Shown here one piece after another: positions 52,747 through 61,888 of a DNA stretch of 64,000 nt. Each line of letters opens with the position of its first letter. Positions within the stretch are counted from its first letter, which is position 1. The stretch spans positions 1-64,000 of the forward strand of contig CANMZA010000001.1 in assembly GCA_947502305.1 (NCBI GenBank), read 5' to 3'. Below the pieces are notes generated by a model that was not told the origin of the DNA, searched no databases, and worked only from the letters and a program-made list of their open reading frames with translations. This DNA comes from an uncultured Erythrobacter sp. GTDB lineage: Bacteria; Pseudomonadota; Alphaproteobacteria; Sphingomonadales; Sphingomonadaceae. A program made the translations under genes and the position numbers.

Positions 52747-54012
52747 GTGTCTGCGCAATCTTCTTCTACACCCACTGGTCCTGCAAAACAGCTTGGCGAA
52801 ACCGAGCTGATTTGGATGATGGCGATGTTGATGGCGTTGCAGGCATTTGGCATTGATGCGATCCTGCCCGCGCTTGACGATATGGCCGTCGCCCTCGCGG
52901 TGGAGGGGAATAACCGGCAATTTGTCATCGGCGTCTTCCTGCTCGCAGCGGGTGTTGGCGCGCTGGTCCCCGGCGCTTTGGCAGACAGATTTGGACGGCG
53001 GCCGATTTTGCTGGGGTCCATCGCGGTCTATATCGCGCTGTCGCTGGCCAGCGCGCTCGTCACCAATTTCGATCAATTGATCGCGATCCGCGCGGTTCAG
53101 GGCTTCTTTGGCGCGGGCATTGTTGCGCTGCCTCCGGCGATTATTCGTGACCGGGTGGGCGGCGATAAAATGGCCAAGATGATGAGCCTGATTTTCGTCA
53201 TCTTCCTGATGGTCCCAGCGATCGCGCCCAGCATCGGAGAGCTGATCTTGCTGGTTGCAGATTGGCGCGCGATCTTTGCGGCGATGGCTTTGCAGGGGAT
53301 TTTGGTCGGCAGCTGGGTGTATTTTCGCCTGCCGGAAAGTCTGACCGACGAGAACCGCCAGCTGATCGAGCCGCGCGTGATCGCCCGCAATATGGGCCGC
53401 GCCCTCAGCCAGCGCAGCGTTGTCGGCTATATTCTGGGCAGCAGTTTGGTGTTTGGCGCGCTGTTCGGTTTCATCAATTCATCGCAGCAATTGATCACAG
53501 AAACATTTGACGCAGGCGACCTGTTCCCGATTGTCTTCGGTATCTGCGCCGGGTCGATGGCCGTGGCAAGCTGGTCCAATTCGCGCATTGTTGAACGGTT
53601 TGGCGCGCGACGGGTTAGTCATACGGCGCTGTTTGCGTTTATTTTTGTCGCCGGTTTGCAGGTTTGGTTCGCGTTTCAGCCGGACGAATCCTTGTGGCAT
53701 TTTGTCCCGTTAATGGCGATCAACATGATGCTGCTCGGCTTTATCGGCAGCAATTTTGGCGCGATTGCGATGAACCCGTTTTTCAGCATAGCGGGCGCAG
53801 CCAGTTCCATGCACGGTTTCGTCCGCATGACGACGGCGGCGCTGCTGGGCGGGCTTATCGGATATTCCTATGACGGCACGGCTCAGCCTTTGGCGCTGGC
53901 ATTGCTGGCCAGCGGGCTGGTGTGTTTGGCGCTGGTTGTCTTTAGCGAAAAGGGCAAATTGTTCGGCCCGCCCGATGCGCAATTGGGCCCGACAAAAATG
54001 CGCAATGTTTAA
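52747..54012 (+). CDS. MFS transporter, Bcr/CflA drug efflux type
   Basis: This 421-residue protein has 12 hydrophobic segments, the MFS loop GALADRFGRRPILLGS and the family AFGIDAILPALDDMA start typical of Bcr/CflA exporters (drugs, sulfonamide, bicyclomycin). The GTG at 52747 sits six bases after AAAGGA and is preferred to the ATG at 52690, which would give a polar lead. Substrate unknown. Confidence 0.85.
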   Translation: MSAQSSSTPTGPAKQLGETELIWMMAMLMALQAFGIDAILPALDDMAVALAVEGNNRQFVIGVFLLAAGVGALVPGALADRFGRRPILLGSIAVYIALSLASALVTNFDQLIAIRAVQGFFGAGIVALPPAIIRDRVGGDKMAKMMSLIFVIFLMVPAIAPSIGELILLVADWRAIFAAMALQGILVGSWVYFRLPESLTDENRQLIEPRVIARNMGRALSQRSVVGYILGSSLVFGALFGFINSSQQLITETFDAGDLFPIVFGICAGSMAVASWSNSRIVERFGARRVSHTALFAFIFVAGLQVWFAFQPDESLWHFVPLMAINMMLLGFIGSNFGAIAMNPFFSIAGAASSMHGFVRMTTAALLGGLIGYSYDGTAQPLALALLASGLVCLALVVFSEKGKLFGPPDAQLGPTKMRNV

Positions 54013-54023
54013 GGGTGCTGGAT

Positions 54024-55583
54024 CTATTCGGACCCAATTTTCCGCCAGGCCAGTTCGGCAAATTCGCATAAAAGCGGCCGCGTATCGCGCGGGTCAACAA
54101 TATCCTCAACGTTAAACCTCTCGGCACTGCGGAAGGGGGAGGTTACTTTGGCCAGCCGCGCCTTGATCGCTTCCAATTCTGCTGCGGGATCGCCGCCTTG
54201 TTCGGCGACCGCCTCTAGGTCGGATTTATACGCAACCTCTAAACCGCCCGCAATCGGCAGGCTGCCCCAATCGCCCGACGGCCAGCAGAACCGGTATTGA
54301 TAGCGTTCCGCATTGCTCATCGCGCTGCCGGCGATACCGTATGCCCGGCGCAGGACGATACTGGCGAGCGGGACGCTTGCGCGGTAGATCGCGTTCATCG
54401 CTTGCACGCCGTAACGGATCGTACCCGCCATTTCCGCCTCGCGCCCGATCATAAAGCCGGGATTGTCGACCAGATGCACAATCGGCAGGCGGAATTGATC
54501 GGCCAATTTGACGAAACGCTCGACCTTTTCCGACGTCTTCGCCTCCCACGATCCGCCCAGATAGGATGGATCGCTGGCAATGACCGCCACTGGATATCCA
54601 TCCAGCCGCGCCAGCGCCGTGATTGCCGCGCGGCCCCAATTTTTGCCGATCTCAAAAACCGTGCCGCTATCGAGGATCAAATCCATCGCGCGGCGCATGG
54701 AATAGACCTGTTTTTGGTCATGCGGGACCAGCGATAGCAAGGCTTCCTCGCGCCGGTCCACCGGGTCGGTGCAAGCGGCGCGGCGCGCGTGCTGCCCAGC
54801 ATATTCGGGCATAAAGCTGAGGAAATGGCGCGCGCGGGCGAAGGCTTCTGCCTCGCTGGCGACTTCATCATCGACGACGCCATTGCGGGTATGAATATCA
54901 ACGCCCCCCAGCGCTTCTTTGGCGGCAACCGGGTCTTTGGGCCCTTCATAAGCGCTGCCCATGGCATCGACGACAGCTGGGCCAGCGGCAAACAATTGCG
55001 ACAATCCGCGCACCATGATCGAATAATGGCTGGCCACCACCCGCGCCGCGCCAAGCCCGGCGGTCGGCCCCAGCGCCAGCGCCACGACGGGCACGGTTTC
55101 AAGGTTTTGCACCACATCGCCCCAGCCGGGGACCGCCGGGATGTAAGTCGCACCGATTTGCTCAAGCGTCTTGACCGATCCGCCGCCGCCAGTGCCGTCA
55201 ATCATGCGAATGATCGGCAGTTTTAGCTCATGGGCCATGGTTTCTGCCTGAACCATTTTGCGCGCGATCCCAGCATCGGCCGCACCGCCGCGAATGGTGA
55301 AATCATCGGCAGTGGCGACAACCGCGCGGCCATTGACGGTGGCTTTGCCGAACAGGAACGGGGCGGGGGTGACGCCGGTTAAATCGCCGTTTTCGTCATA
55401 GGATGCGGAGCCTGCAATCTTGCCGATTTCGCGGAAAGACCCCGGATCGCACATCGCGCCAAGCCGCGCGCGTGCATCCATTTTGCCGCGCCCATGTTGC
55501 CGCGCGAGTTTGTCCGGCCCGCCCATTTGTTCGGCCAGCGCCTCTCGGTGGCGGAGTTCTTCGAGTTCTTTGGACCAAGTCAT
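54024..55583 (-). CDS. Acyl-CoA carboxylase, carboxyltransferase (beta) subunit
   Basis: This 519-residue crotonase-like carboxyltransferase has the N-terminal segment REALAEQMGGPDKLARQHGR, then GKMDARARLGAMCDPGSF and, in the C-terminal half, LVDNPGFMIGREAEMAGTIR. The two GG-containing oxyanion regions of the biotin-dependent transferases are present. It works with the biotin carboxylase/carrier subunit upstream. The substrate (acetyl-, propionyl-, methylcrotonyl- or another acyl-CoA) cannot be set from sequence; the mixture of features does not clearly match MccB or PccB. It starts at the ATG 55583, with the subunits separated by 124 bases and two hairpins. Confidence 0.85.
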   Translation of the reverse strand: MTWSKELEELRHREALAEQMGGPDKLARQHGRGKMDARARLGAMCDPGSFREIGKIAGSASYDENGDLTGVTPAPFLFGKATVNGRAVVATADDFTIRGGAADAGIARKMVQAETMAHELKLPIIRMIDGTGGGGSVKTLEQIGATYIPAVPGWGDVVQNLETVPVVALALGPTAGLGAARVVASHYSIMVRGLSQLFAAGPAVVDAMGSAYEGPKDPVAAKEALGGVDIHTRNGVVDDEVASEAEAFARARHFLSFMPEYAGQHARRAACTDPVDRREEALLSLVPHDQKQVYSMRRAMDLILDSGTVFEIGKNWGRAAITALARLDGYPVAVIASDPSYLGGSWEAKTSEKVERFVKLADQFRLPIVHLVDNPGFMIGREAEMAGTIRYGVQAMNAIYRASVPLASIVLRRAYGIAGSAMSNAERYQYRFCWPSGDWGSLPIAGGLEVAYKSDLEAVAEQGGDPAAELEAIKARLAKVTSPFRSAERFNVEDIVDPRDTRPLLCEFAELAWRKIGSE

Positions 55584-55593
55584 TTTTGTTTTC

Positions 55594-55686
55594 CGCACCC
55601 CATCCGGGGTGCGATTTCCTCGCGCCTATCGGCGCTGCGGGCGCGCGCCAAAAGACATGGGCGGGCTTGCGGTTGCTGCGCAACCG
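55594..55686 (-). promoter_or_regulatory. Two hairpins in the gap between carboxylase subunit genes
   Basis: CGCACCCC (55594-55601) pairs with GGGGTGCG (55606-55613) around a four-base loop, 11 bases before the beta-subunit ATG on the minus strand. CGGTTG (55670-55675) pairs with CAACCG (55681-55686) just after the upstream stop. They could attenuate or stabilise the transcript between the two subunits, or sequester the ribosome site. No U-tract is present after either. Confidence 0.45.
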
Positions 55687-55707
55687 TTTGGTGCTTGTCG
55701 CGGTGGA

Positions 55708-57627
55708 TCATTTTGTTGGCTCTATTGCGCTAGGCTCCACTACGCACAGCACGGCGTCTACCTGCACTTGCCCGCCTTCGCTGGCTTCGAGGCCGGTCAC
55801 GGTGCCGTCGAAGGGCGCGGTGAGGGCGTGTTCCATCTTCATCGCTTCTAGCACCATGAGGCGCTCGCCTGCTTTGACCGCTTGGCCATCGGTGACATCC
55901 ACGGCGATGACCTTGCCCGGCATTGGCGCGATGATTGCGCCGTCTGCGGCGGAGGCTGCTCCGGTGTGGCCGCCTTCTGGTGCAAAGGCGACGCGAGCGA
56001 TGTTACCGCGTTCATTCACAATTGCTGCAGCTGGCTCACGGTGCAGAACGCCGAACGTGGCGAAGTAGTCTTTTGCATCGTGCCGAACGTTTCTCGGCTC
56101 TTTACCGACATAGACACTTGATGATCCGCGCGGTTCGCTGTTCAGTCTGAAACCCGGCATCTGGTCGATTAGCTCGCGCTGTTCCCATTCGAGGTCTTTC
56201 TGGAAGCTCTCGGTCAGTCTCGACAGCGCTTCGCTTACGGTTTGGTCGGAGATTGGAGTGCTTAAAAGTTCGTCGCCCAATCTTTCAATCAACCCTGTAT
56301 CAAGTTGAGCACCGCGGAATGGTTCGCAATCAAGGCATTCGTAGAGAAAGCCCATATTGGTCGAGAGAGGCGCGACAAAGCCTTCCCCAATAAATCTGAG
56401 CAAGCCTTGGATTGCATTCTCACGACTGTCGTCATGCTTGATCAGTTTGGCGATCATGGGGTCGTAAAACGGGCTGACTTCGGCCCCTTCCTCGACTCCA
56501 GTTTCTAGACGCTGTTCAAAAACGTCGCCTTGAAACCGGAATGTGTCCAGCCGCCCCGTACTCGGCAAAAATCCCTTCGCCGGGTCTTCCGCATAAAGCC
56601 GCGCTTCAATCGCATGACCATTGATCGACAGCTCTTCCTGCTTCACCGGAATCGCCTCACCGCTCGCAACCCGCAACTGCCACTCCACCAAATCCACCCC
56701 GGTGATTTCCTCAGTCACCGGATGCTCAACCTGCAAACGTGTGTTCATCTCCATAAAGAAAATGCGGTCCGCCCTCAGCCCTTCTGAGGCGTCAGCGATA
56801 AACTCAATCGTGCCCGCGCCCTCGTAATCCACCGCTTTCGCGGCGCGCACGGCGGCGGCGCAAATCTCTTCGCGGGTTGCCGCGTCCATGCCCGGCGCAG
56901 GGGCTTCCTCGATCACTTTTTGGTGGCGGCGTTGGAGTGAGCAATCGCGTTCGAACAAATGCACCACATTGCCGTGGCTATCGCCGAACACCTGCACCTC
57001 GATATGACGCGGCGAGGTGATCCACTTCTCCAGCAGCACTTCATCATTGCCGAAACTGGCCTTCGCCTCGCGCCGGCAGCTTTCCAGCGAGGCGGCGAAG
57101 TCGGCGGCATCATCGACTTTGCGCATGCCCTTACCGCCGCCGCCTGCGACGGCCTTGATCAGCACCGGATAGCCAATCGCATCGGCCTCTTTAGACAATC
57201 GCTCCACCGATTGATCCGCGCCCAAATATCCCGGCGTCACTGGCACGCCAGCGGCAATCATGCGCTCTTTCGCGGCATCTTTCAGGCCCATCGCACGGAT
57301 GCTTTCCGGCTTTGGCCCGACCCAGATGAGGCCAGCATCGATCACAGCCTGCGCGAAATCTGCATTCTCAGACAGAAATCCGTATCCGGGATGGATCGCC
57401 TCCGCGCCGGTTTCTTTGGCCGCCGCGATGATCTTTTCGCCGACAAGATAGCTTTCCGCAGCAGGCGAGGGGCCAATGTGCACGGCCTCATCGGCGCTGC
57501 GCGTATGCAAAGCCTTCGCATCGGCATCGGAATAGACCGCGACGGTCGCCACGCCCATGTCGCGCGCGGTGCGCATGATACGGCATGCAATCTCGCCGCG
57601 ATTGGCAATCAGGAGTTTCGTGATCAT
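55708..57627 (-). CDS. Acyl-CoA carboxylase, biotin carboxylase and biotin carrier (alpha) subunit
   Basis: This 639-residue protein contains an ATP-grasp biotin carboxylase (start KLLIANRGEIACRIMRTA, GYGFLSENADFA, ATP loop AVAGGGGKGMRKV, EMNTRLQVEHPVTE) and a C-terminal biotinyl domain with the biotinylated Lys in VLEAMKMEH. It carboxylates biotin with ATP and bicarbonate for the downstream beta subunit. Its ATG overlaps the stop of the NTF2-like gene (ATGA). Length fits the alpha subunits of MCC/PCC-type carboxylases. Confidence 0.93.
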   Translation of the reverse strand: MITKLLIANRGEIACRIMRTARDMGVATVAVYSDADAKALHTRSADEAVHIGPSPAAESYLVGEKIIAAAKETGAEAIHPGYGFLSENADFAQAVIDAGLIWVGPKPESIRAMGLKDAAKERMIAAGVPVTPGYLGADQSVERLSKEADAIGYPVLIKAVAGGGGKGMRKVDDAADFAASLESCRREAKASFGNDEVLLEKWITSPRHIEVQVFGDSHGNVVHLFERDCSLQRRHQKVIEEAPAPGMDAATREEICAAAVRAAKAVDYEGAGTIEFIADASEGLRADRIFFMEMNTRLQVEHPVTEEITGVDLVEWQLRVASGEAIPVKQEELSINGHAIEARLYAEDPAKGFLPSTGRLDTFRFQGDVFEQRLETGVEEGAEVSPFYDPMIAKLIKHDDSRENAIQGLLRFIGEGFVAPLSTNMGFLYECLDCEPFRGAQLDTGLIERLGDELLSTPISDQTVSEALSRLTESFQKDLEWEQRELIDQMPGFRLNSEPRGSSSVYVGKEPRNVRHDAKDYFATFGVLHREPAAAIVNERGNIARVAFAPEGGHTGAASAADGAIIAPMPGKVIAVDVTDGQAVKAGERLMVLEAMKMEHALTAPFDGTVTGLEASEGGQVQVDAVLCVVEPSAIEPTK

Positions 57628-58163
57628 TGCGGCATCTCCGGCGCGCCAATTGCGGCGCATTCACTGGGCGGGATCATCGAGAAACTGGTGTTGGCCACTT
57701 TCCACCCATCATTGTCGGTTTTCACCAGACTCAGGGAATTAACCCCGCAATGGCTCGTCCGCCCCTGCGGAATGAACCGGTACGGGCCCCACACATGCGC
57801 CATATCCCTTTCGATATTGACGGAGGAAATAGTCATCACCTCGTCCACTTGCGCCGTGGATCGCTGCCACACGGCCAGATGATCGGGCACGGGTATGGTT
57901 ATGATTGCGGTATTTTGCGGGTTCATCCGATTGTGAATGAAGATCATCCCCTCTGGCACCATCATCTCGGAAAGCGCGGTTTTGTCCGAATTGCGAATGG
58001 CGGCGAAGAACATGTCCACCGCCTCCAGCACTTCGCCGCGTTCAGTCAGCGGCATCGCCGGATCTGATGGCGCCTCTGATGGTGCGTCTGTCGCAGCGTT
58101 GAGCGGCGCGACCGGAACAAATGCAGCGGCGGCAAACGCCATGGTAGGGATCAGAAATTTCAT
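57624..58163 (-). CDS. Secreted NTF2-like (SnoaL/DUF4440-type) protein
   Basis: This 179-residue protein has a signal peptide (MKFLIPTMAFAAAAFVPVAP) and an NTF2-like domain with EAVDMFFAAIRNSDKTALSE and VWGPYRFIPQG patterns. It is of unknown function. It overlaps the biotin carboxylase start by four bases and lies 33 bases after crtB, so it links the carotenoid and carboxylase genes in one run. Confidence 0.72.
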   Translation of the reverse strand: MKFLIPTMAFAAAAFVPVAPLNAATDAPSEAPSDPAMPLTERGEVLEAVDMFFAAIRNSDKTALSEMMVPEGMIFIHNRMNPQNTAIITIPVPDHLAVWQRSTAQVDEVMTISSVNIERDMAHVWGPYRFIPQGRTSHCGVNSLSLVKTDNDGWKVANTSFSMIPPSECAAIGAPEMPQ

Positions 58164-58196
58164 AGGGCGAAGTGCTACGCTGACGCAGCGCTCGCT

Positions 58197-59174
58197 TCAA
58201 GCGGTGTGGTTATCTGTGGGCCGGAAATCCTTGATGCCCCATGTGATCTCCCCGTCGGGATGCTTCTCGCGGTTGATCGCGGCGGATAGGAATGCGCGCG
58301 CACCATACAGCGCCTTTTCCCAGCGCGGCACAAAGGTGCGGCTGTTCCACGCTTCGGTCCCTCGGCTGCGGACCTTACGGCCGATTGCGCCATAAATGCG
58401 CGCGGCGGATAAGACGGCCCAGCGGCTGCGGAATGGCAGGCGTTCTGCACCCACGCGCGCGGCGGCTTCGTGTTTTTCGACCAGAGCCACCAGACGCGCC
58501 GCCATATCGGCCAATTCTTCGCGGTGATGCGGCTTGGTGTGCTGCCCCGGCTCAATGTCTTCTTCCACCAGCCACATGACCGGCAAATAACACCGGCCCG
58601 CCGCGTCATCTTCGACGATATCGCGAGCGATGTTGGAGAGTTGAAACGCCAACCCAAGATCATTGGCCCGGTCCAGCGTGTTTTGATCCTTGGGATCGAC
58701 GCCCATGACCACCGCCATCATCACGCCCACCGCGCCCGCCACGTGATAGCAATACCGCATCATGTCGGCCTCTGTCCGGGGCCGCCAATCTTCTGCGTCC
58801 AGCGCAAATCCAGCGATCACGTCTTCGGCCATTGCCGGGGTCAATCCGCATTCGCGCGCAACCACGCCCAGCGCATCAAAGGCCGGATCGCCGGTCGGCT
58901 CCCCCTCAAACGCCAACGCCGTCAGTTTGCGGATCAGCGCGAGCCGCGTTTCCAAATCGGATTGATCGCCCAATTCGCCGCCCATGACTTGATTGTCGGC
59001 AATGTCATCACAACGGCGGCACCACGCATAAAGCAGCCATGCCCGCTCGCGCGTTTCGCTTTCGAACAATTGCGAGGCAGCGGAGAAACTTTGCGAGCCG
59101 AATTTGATGGCCTTGTGCGCATGGTCCACCAAAGTGGCGCGGCGCTCTGCGTCTATTTTCGTGCGGTCAGACAT
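58197..59174 (-). CDS. crtB: Phytoene synthase
   Basis: This 325-residue enzyme joins two geranylgeranyl diphosphates to phytoene. It has the aspartate-rich motifs in WCRRCDDIADN and in FQLSNIARDIVEDDAAGRCY, plus AGAVGVMMAVVMG. I start at the ATG 59174. It lies last of the crt genes in the crtY-crtI-hypothetical-LOG-crtB run, 104 bases after LOG. Confidence 0.95.
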   Translation of the reverse strand: MSDRTKIDAERRATLVDHAHKAIKFGSQSFSAASQLFESETRERAWLLYAWCRRCDDIADNQVMGGELGDQSDLETRLALIRKLTALAFEGEPTGDPAFDALGVVARECGLTPAMAEDVIAGFALDAEDWRPRTEADMMRYCYHVAGAVGVMMAVVMGVDPKDQNTLDRANDLGLAFQLSNIARDIVEDDAAGRCYLPVMWLVEEDIEPGQHTKPHHREELADMAARLVALVEKHEAAARVGAERLPFRSRWAVLSAARIYGAIGRKVRSRGTEAWNSRTFVPRWEKALYGARAFLSAAINREKHPDGEITWGIKDFRPTDNHTA

Positions 59175-59278
59175 CCGTCTGACCTTTGCTATGGCCGCCT
59201 GCTCCCTCCACCCGACCACCCGGATTATCACACCGGTTTGGGATCCGGGTGGCAACGGCGCGAGCGTTAGCGAGCATA

Positions 59279-59860
59279 TTAAAGATCATCGGCCTTCATC
59301 CGAAATATCGGCGTATGGGGCTCGTAAGCGGCCATTTTAGCTAGCAGATCGGCCAGATTGTCCGCAGCGATCAAAATGTTCTGATGCGCGGGGCGGACAA
59401 AGCCGACCTGAGCCATTTTGGCGTTGAAGGCGATCAGATCGTCGTAAAAGCCAAAAGCGTTGAGCAGGCCAACAGGATCGGAGTGATAGCCTAGCTGCGC
59501 CCAGCTCATCGCTTCCCACAATTCGTCCATCGTGCCGACGCCGCCGGGGATGGTGACAAAACCATCGGACAGATCGGTGAAACGCTGCTTGCGTTCATGC
59601 ATGCCGGTGACGGTGATGAGTTCGTCGCAATTGTGATTGGCAACCTCGGAATTCACCAGCGCCTCTGGGATCACACCGATCACCTCGCCGCCCGCATCCT
59701 TCGCGCCATTGGCCACCGCGCCCATCAGGCCCAGCCGCCCGCCGCCATAGACGACGCCAATGCCGCGCTCCGCTAAGCCGGTGCCGACTTCGCGCGCGAG
59801 TTCGATATAGCGCGGGTCTTCGGGCGTGGCCGATCCGCAATAGATGGCGAGACGTTTCAT
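59279..59860 (-). CDS. LOG family (cytokinin riboside 5'-monophosphate phosphoribohydrolase-like) protein
   Basis: This 193-residue Rossmann-like protein has the LOG signature VTIPGGVGTMDELWE and VYGGGRLGLMGAVANGA. LOG proteins cleave the ribosyl-phosphate bond of nucleoside monophosphates; the natural substrate in bacteria varies. It is embedded among carotenoid genes, and its ATG overlaps the stop of the upstream hypothetical by four bases. Confidence 0.92.
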   Translation of the reverse strand: MKRLAIYCGSATPEDPRYIELAREVGTGLAERGIGVVYGGGRLGLMGAVANGAKDAGGEVIGVIPEALVNSEVANHNCDELITVTGMHERKQRFTDLSDGFVTIPGGVGTMDELWEAMSWAQLGYHSDPVGLLNAFGFYDDLIAFNAKMAQVGFVRPAHQNILIAADNLADLLAKMAAYEPHTPIFRMKADDL

Positions 59861-60312
59861 GGGTTTCCTTCAAGCGTCCAGTTTGTTCCGCAAACATGCC
59901 GATAAAGGGGGGCAAGTAGCTCTTTGTTCTCAGGGCGCAATGCCTGAAACTGAGGTTCAGGAAACGTCTGGATCTCGTACTCCCCTTTTTCCCGGTCCCA
60001 TATCTGGGATTCGATTGGAGTGGAGGACGAGTTCTCGCAATCAATCGCCACCCTAACGTCGCGCGCAACGCCAACCCGAATGGGAGTGTCCGCATTCTCC
60101 GCTGACCTTAAGTAGGCCCTTACCAGGGCAATCGGATAGGCCTGCCCATTGACGAGACCATCGCTCGAATAGTTCGCATCGTACTGCAAGTGCCGCTCAT
60201 CCGTTTGGTAGATATCGGTCCATGCGTGCTCATGTGGCTCCGCAACGAAGATCGAGACATCATCCGTTACTGAGGAGGACGAAAGAAGAAGGGCGATGAG
60301 CAGATTGATCAT
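59857..60312 (-). CDS. Small hypothetical secreted protein within the crt operon
   Basis: This 151-residue protein begins with a short hydrophobic segment (INLLIALLLSSSS), a likely signal peptide. It contains two Cys (AIDCENSS and HVCGTNW) but no recognised domain. Both ends overlap neighbours by four bases: its ATG with the crtI stop and its TGA with the LOG start. By eye its base composition is less GC-rich than the flanking crt genes, with more AGG/AGT-type codons, which may indicate a recent insertion. Function unknown. Confidence 0.6.
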   Translation of the reverse strand: MINLLIALLLSSSSVTDDVSIFVAEPHEHAWTDIYQTDERHLQYDANYSSDGLVNGQAYPIALVRAYLRSAENADTPIRVGVARDVRVAIDCENSSSTPIESQIWDREKGEYEIQTFPEPQFQALRPENKELLAPLYRHVCGTNWTLEGNP

Positions 60313-61886
60313 CCCGCCGCCTTAACTGCCAAATCCTCCAGCACAATCCCAGCCGTCGCTTTCGCGCTGCCGACGACGCCGGGGATGCCTGCGCCCGGAT
60401 GGGTGCCCGCGCCGACGAGGTAGAAGTTCTCAATCTCATCATCGCGGTTGTGCCCGCGCAGATAGGCGCTTTGCCACAAAAGCGGCTCTAGGCTGAAGGC
60501 GCTGCCCATATGGGCGGCGAGGTCTTGTTGGAAATCCTTCGGTGCATAGCTGAATTTGGTCACGATCCGGTCGTGAATATCTGGGATCAGGCGGCGGCCC
60601 ACTTCGTCGAGCACCATTTTTTCCAGCTTGGGTCCGACCTCATCCCAATCGACCGGCATTTTGCCCATATGTGCCACGGGCACCAGCGCGTAAAACGTGC
60701 TTTTACCCGGAGGCGCCATGCTCGGATCGGTGACCGTGGGGTGGTGCAGATAGATCGCGAAATCTTCCGGCAACACGCCATTGTCAAAAATGTCTTCGAG
60801 CAATTCTTTATAACGGTTCGCGAACAGGATCATGTGATGGGCAATGCCCGGCCATGTCCCCTCCAGCCCGAAATGCACCACAAACAAAGACGGCGAGAAA
60901 CTCTTGCGCTTCAGCGATTTGGCCATCTTTGGCCCGCGCGGGGATTCCGACAGCAAATCCTTATAAGAATGCATGATGTCGCCATTGGAGGCGACCGCGT
61001 CAAAGCGTTCTTTCCAGCCCGATTTGGTTTCCACCTGGTCGGCGCGATTGCCCATTGTGTGGATTTGCACAACCGGATCACCGACCCGCATGGTCCCGCC
61101 CAGCCGTTCAAAATGGCGCACCATGCCCGCGATCAAACGGTTGGTGCCGCCGCGCGCCCACCAGACGCCGCCGTCTTTTTCCAGCTTGTGAATGAGAGCA
61201 TAGATCGACGAGGTCTTCATCGGATTGCCGCCAACCAGCAACGAGTGGAAGCTGAACGCCTCGCGCAATTTGGGGTGGGTGATATATTTTGACACCATCG
61301 AATAGACGCTGCGCCAGGCTTGCTCTTTGATCAGCGCCGGGGCAGCTTTCAACATGGTTTTGAAATCGAGGAACGGGACAGTGCCCAGCTTCAGATAGCC
61401 TTCCTCATAGACCCGCGCGGAATATTCGAGGAATTCTTGATAGCCGACCACATCATCCGGGTTCAGCTTGGCGATTTCGGCGTTCAAATCCGCTTCGTCA
61501 TTCGAATAATTGAAATTGGTGCCGTCGGGCCAATTGAGCCGGTAAAACGGCATGACTTTCATCAATTCAACATCATCGGCAATGTCGTGCCCCGTCAGCT
61601 GCCACAGCTCCTCTAGGCACGGCGGATCAGTGATCACGGTTGGGCCCGCGTCGAAGGTAAATCCGTCTTTTTCCCAGAAATACGCCCGCCCGCCGGGCTT
61701 ATCCCGCGCCTCGACAACGGTCGTGTTGATCCCGGCGGATTGCAGCCGGATTGCTAGCGCCATTCCGCCAAAGCCCGCGCCAATCACGCACACCGATTTC
61801 CCGGCATATTTTTCGGCCAAAGCAGGGTTGATCCCTTTCGCCCCGTTCAAGGCCGGGTTGAGGTCGAGTTTTGCATCAGCATTCAT
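60309..61886 (-). CDS. crtI: Phytoene desaturase
   Basis: This 525-residue FAD-dependent enzyme has the dinucleotide motif VIGAGFGGMALAIRL, then DKPGGRAYFWEKDGFTFDAG and, near the C-terminus, VGAGTHPGAGIPGVVGSAKA. It introduces the double bonds that convert phytoene to lycopene. I use the ATG at 61886; an extended frame upstream lies between it and crtY. It lies two bases after the crtY stop. Confidence 0.95.
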   Translation of the reverse strand: MNADAKLDLNPALNGAKGINPALAEKYAGKSVCVIGAGFGGMALAIRLQSAGINTTVVEARDKPGGRAYFWEKDGFTFDAGPTVITDPPCLEELWQLTGHDIADDVELMKVMPFYRLNWPDGTNFNYSNDEADLNAEIAKLNPDDVVGYQEFLEYSARVYEEGYLKLGTVPFLDFKTMLKAAPALIKEQAWRSVYSMVSKYITHPKLREAFSFHSLLVGGNPMKTSSIYALIHKLEKDGGVWWARGGTNRLIAGMVRHFERLGGTMRVGDPVVQIHTMGNRADQVETKSGWKERFDAVASNGDIMHSYKDLLSESPRGPKMAKSLKRKSFSPSLFVVHFGLEGTWPGIAHHMILFANRYKELLEDIFDNGVLPEDFAIYLHHPTVTDPSMAPPGKSTFYALVPVAHMGKMPVDWDEVGPKLEKMVLDEVGRRLIPDIHDRIVTKFSYAPKDFQQDLAAHMGSAFSLEPLLWQSAYLRGHNRDDEIENFYLVGAGTHPGAGIPGVVGSAKATAGIVLEDLAVKAAG

Positions 61887-61888
61887 GC

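Noticed and set aside
54024-57627. Assignment of the carboxylase as methylcrotonyl-CoA carboxylase
   Set aside because: Neither leucine degradation partners (isovaleryl-CoA dehydrogenase, methylglutaconyl-CoA hydratase) nor a clear MccB signature is in the window, so the substrate is left open.
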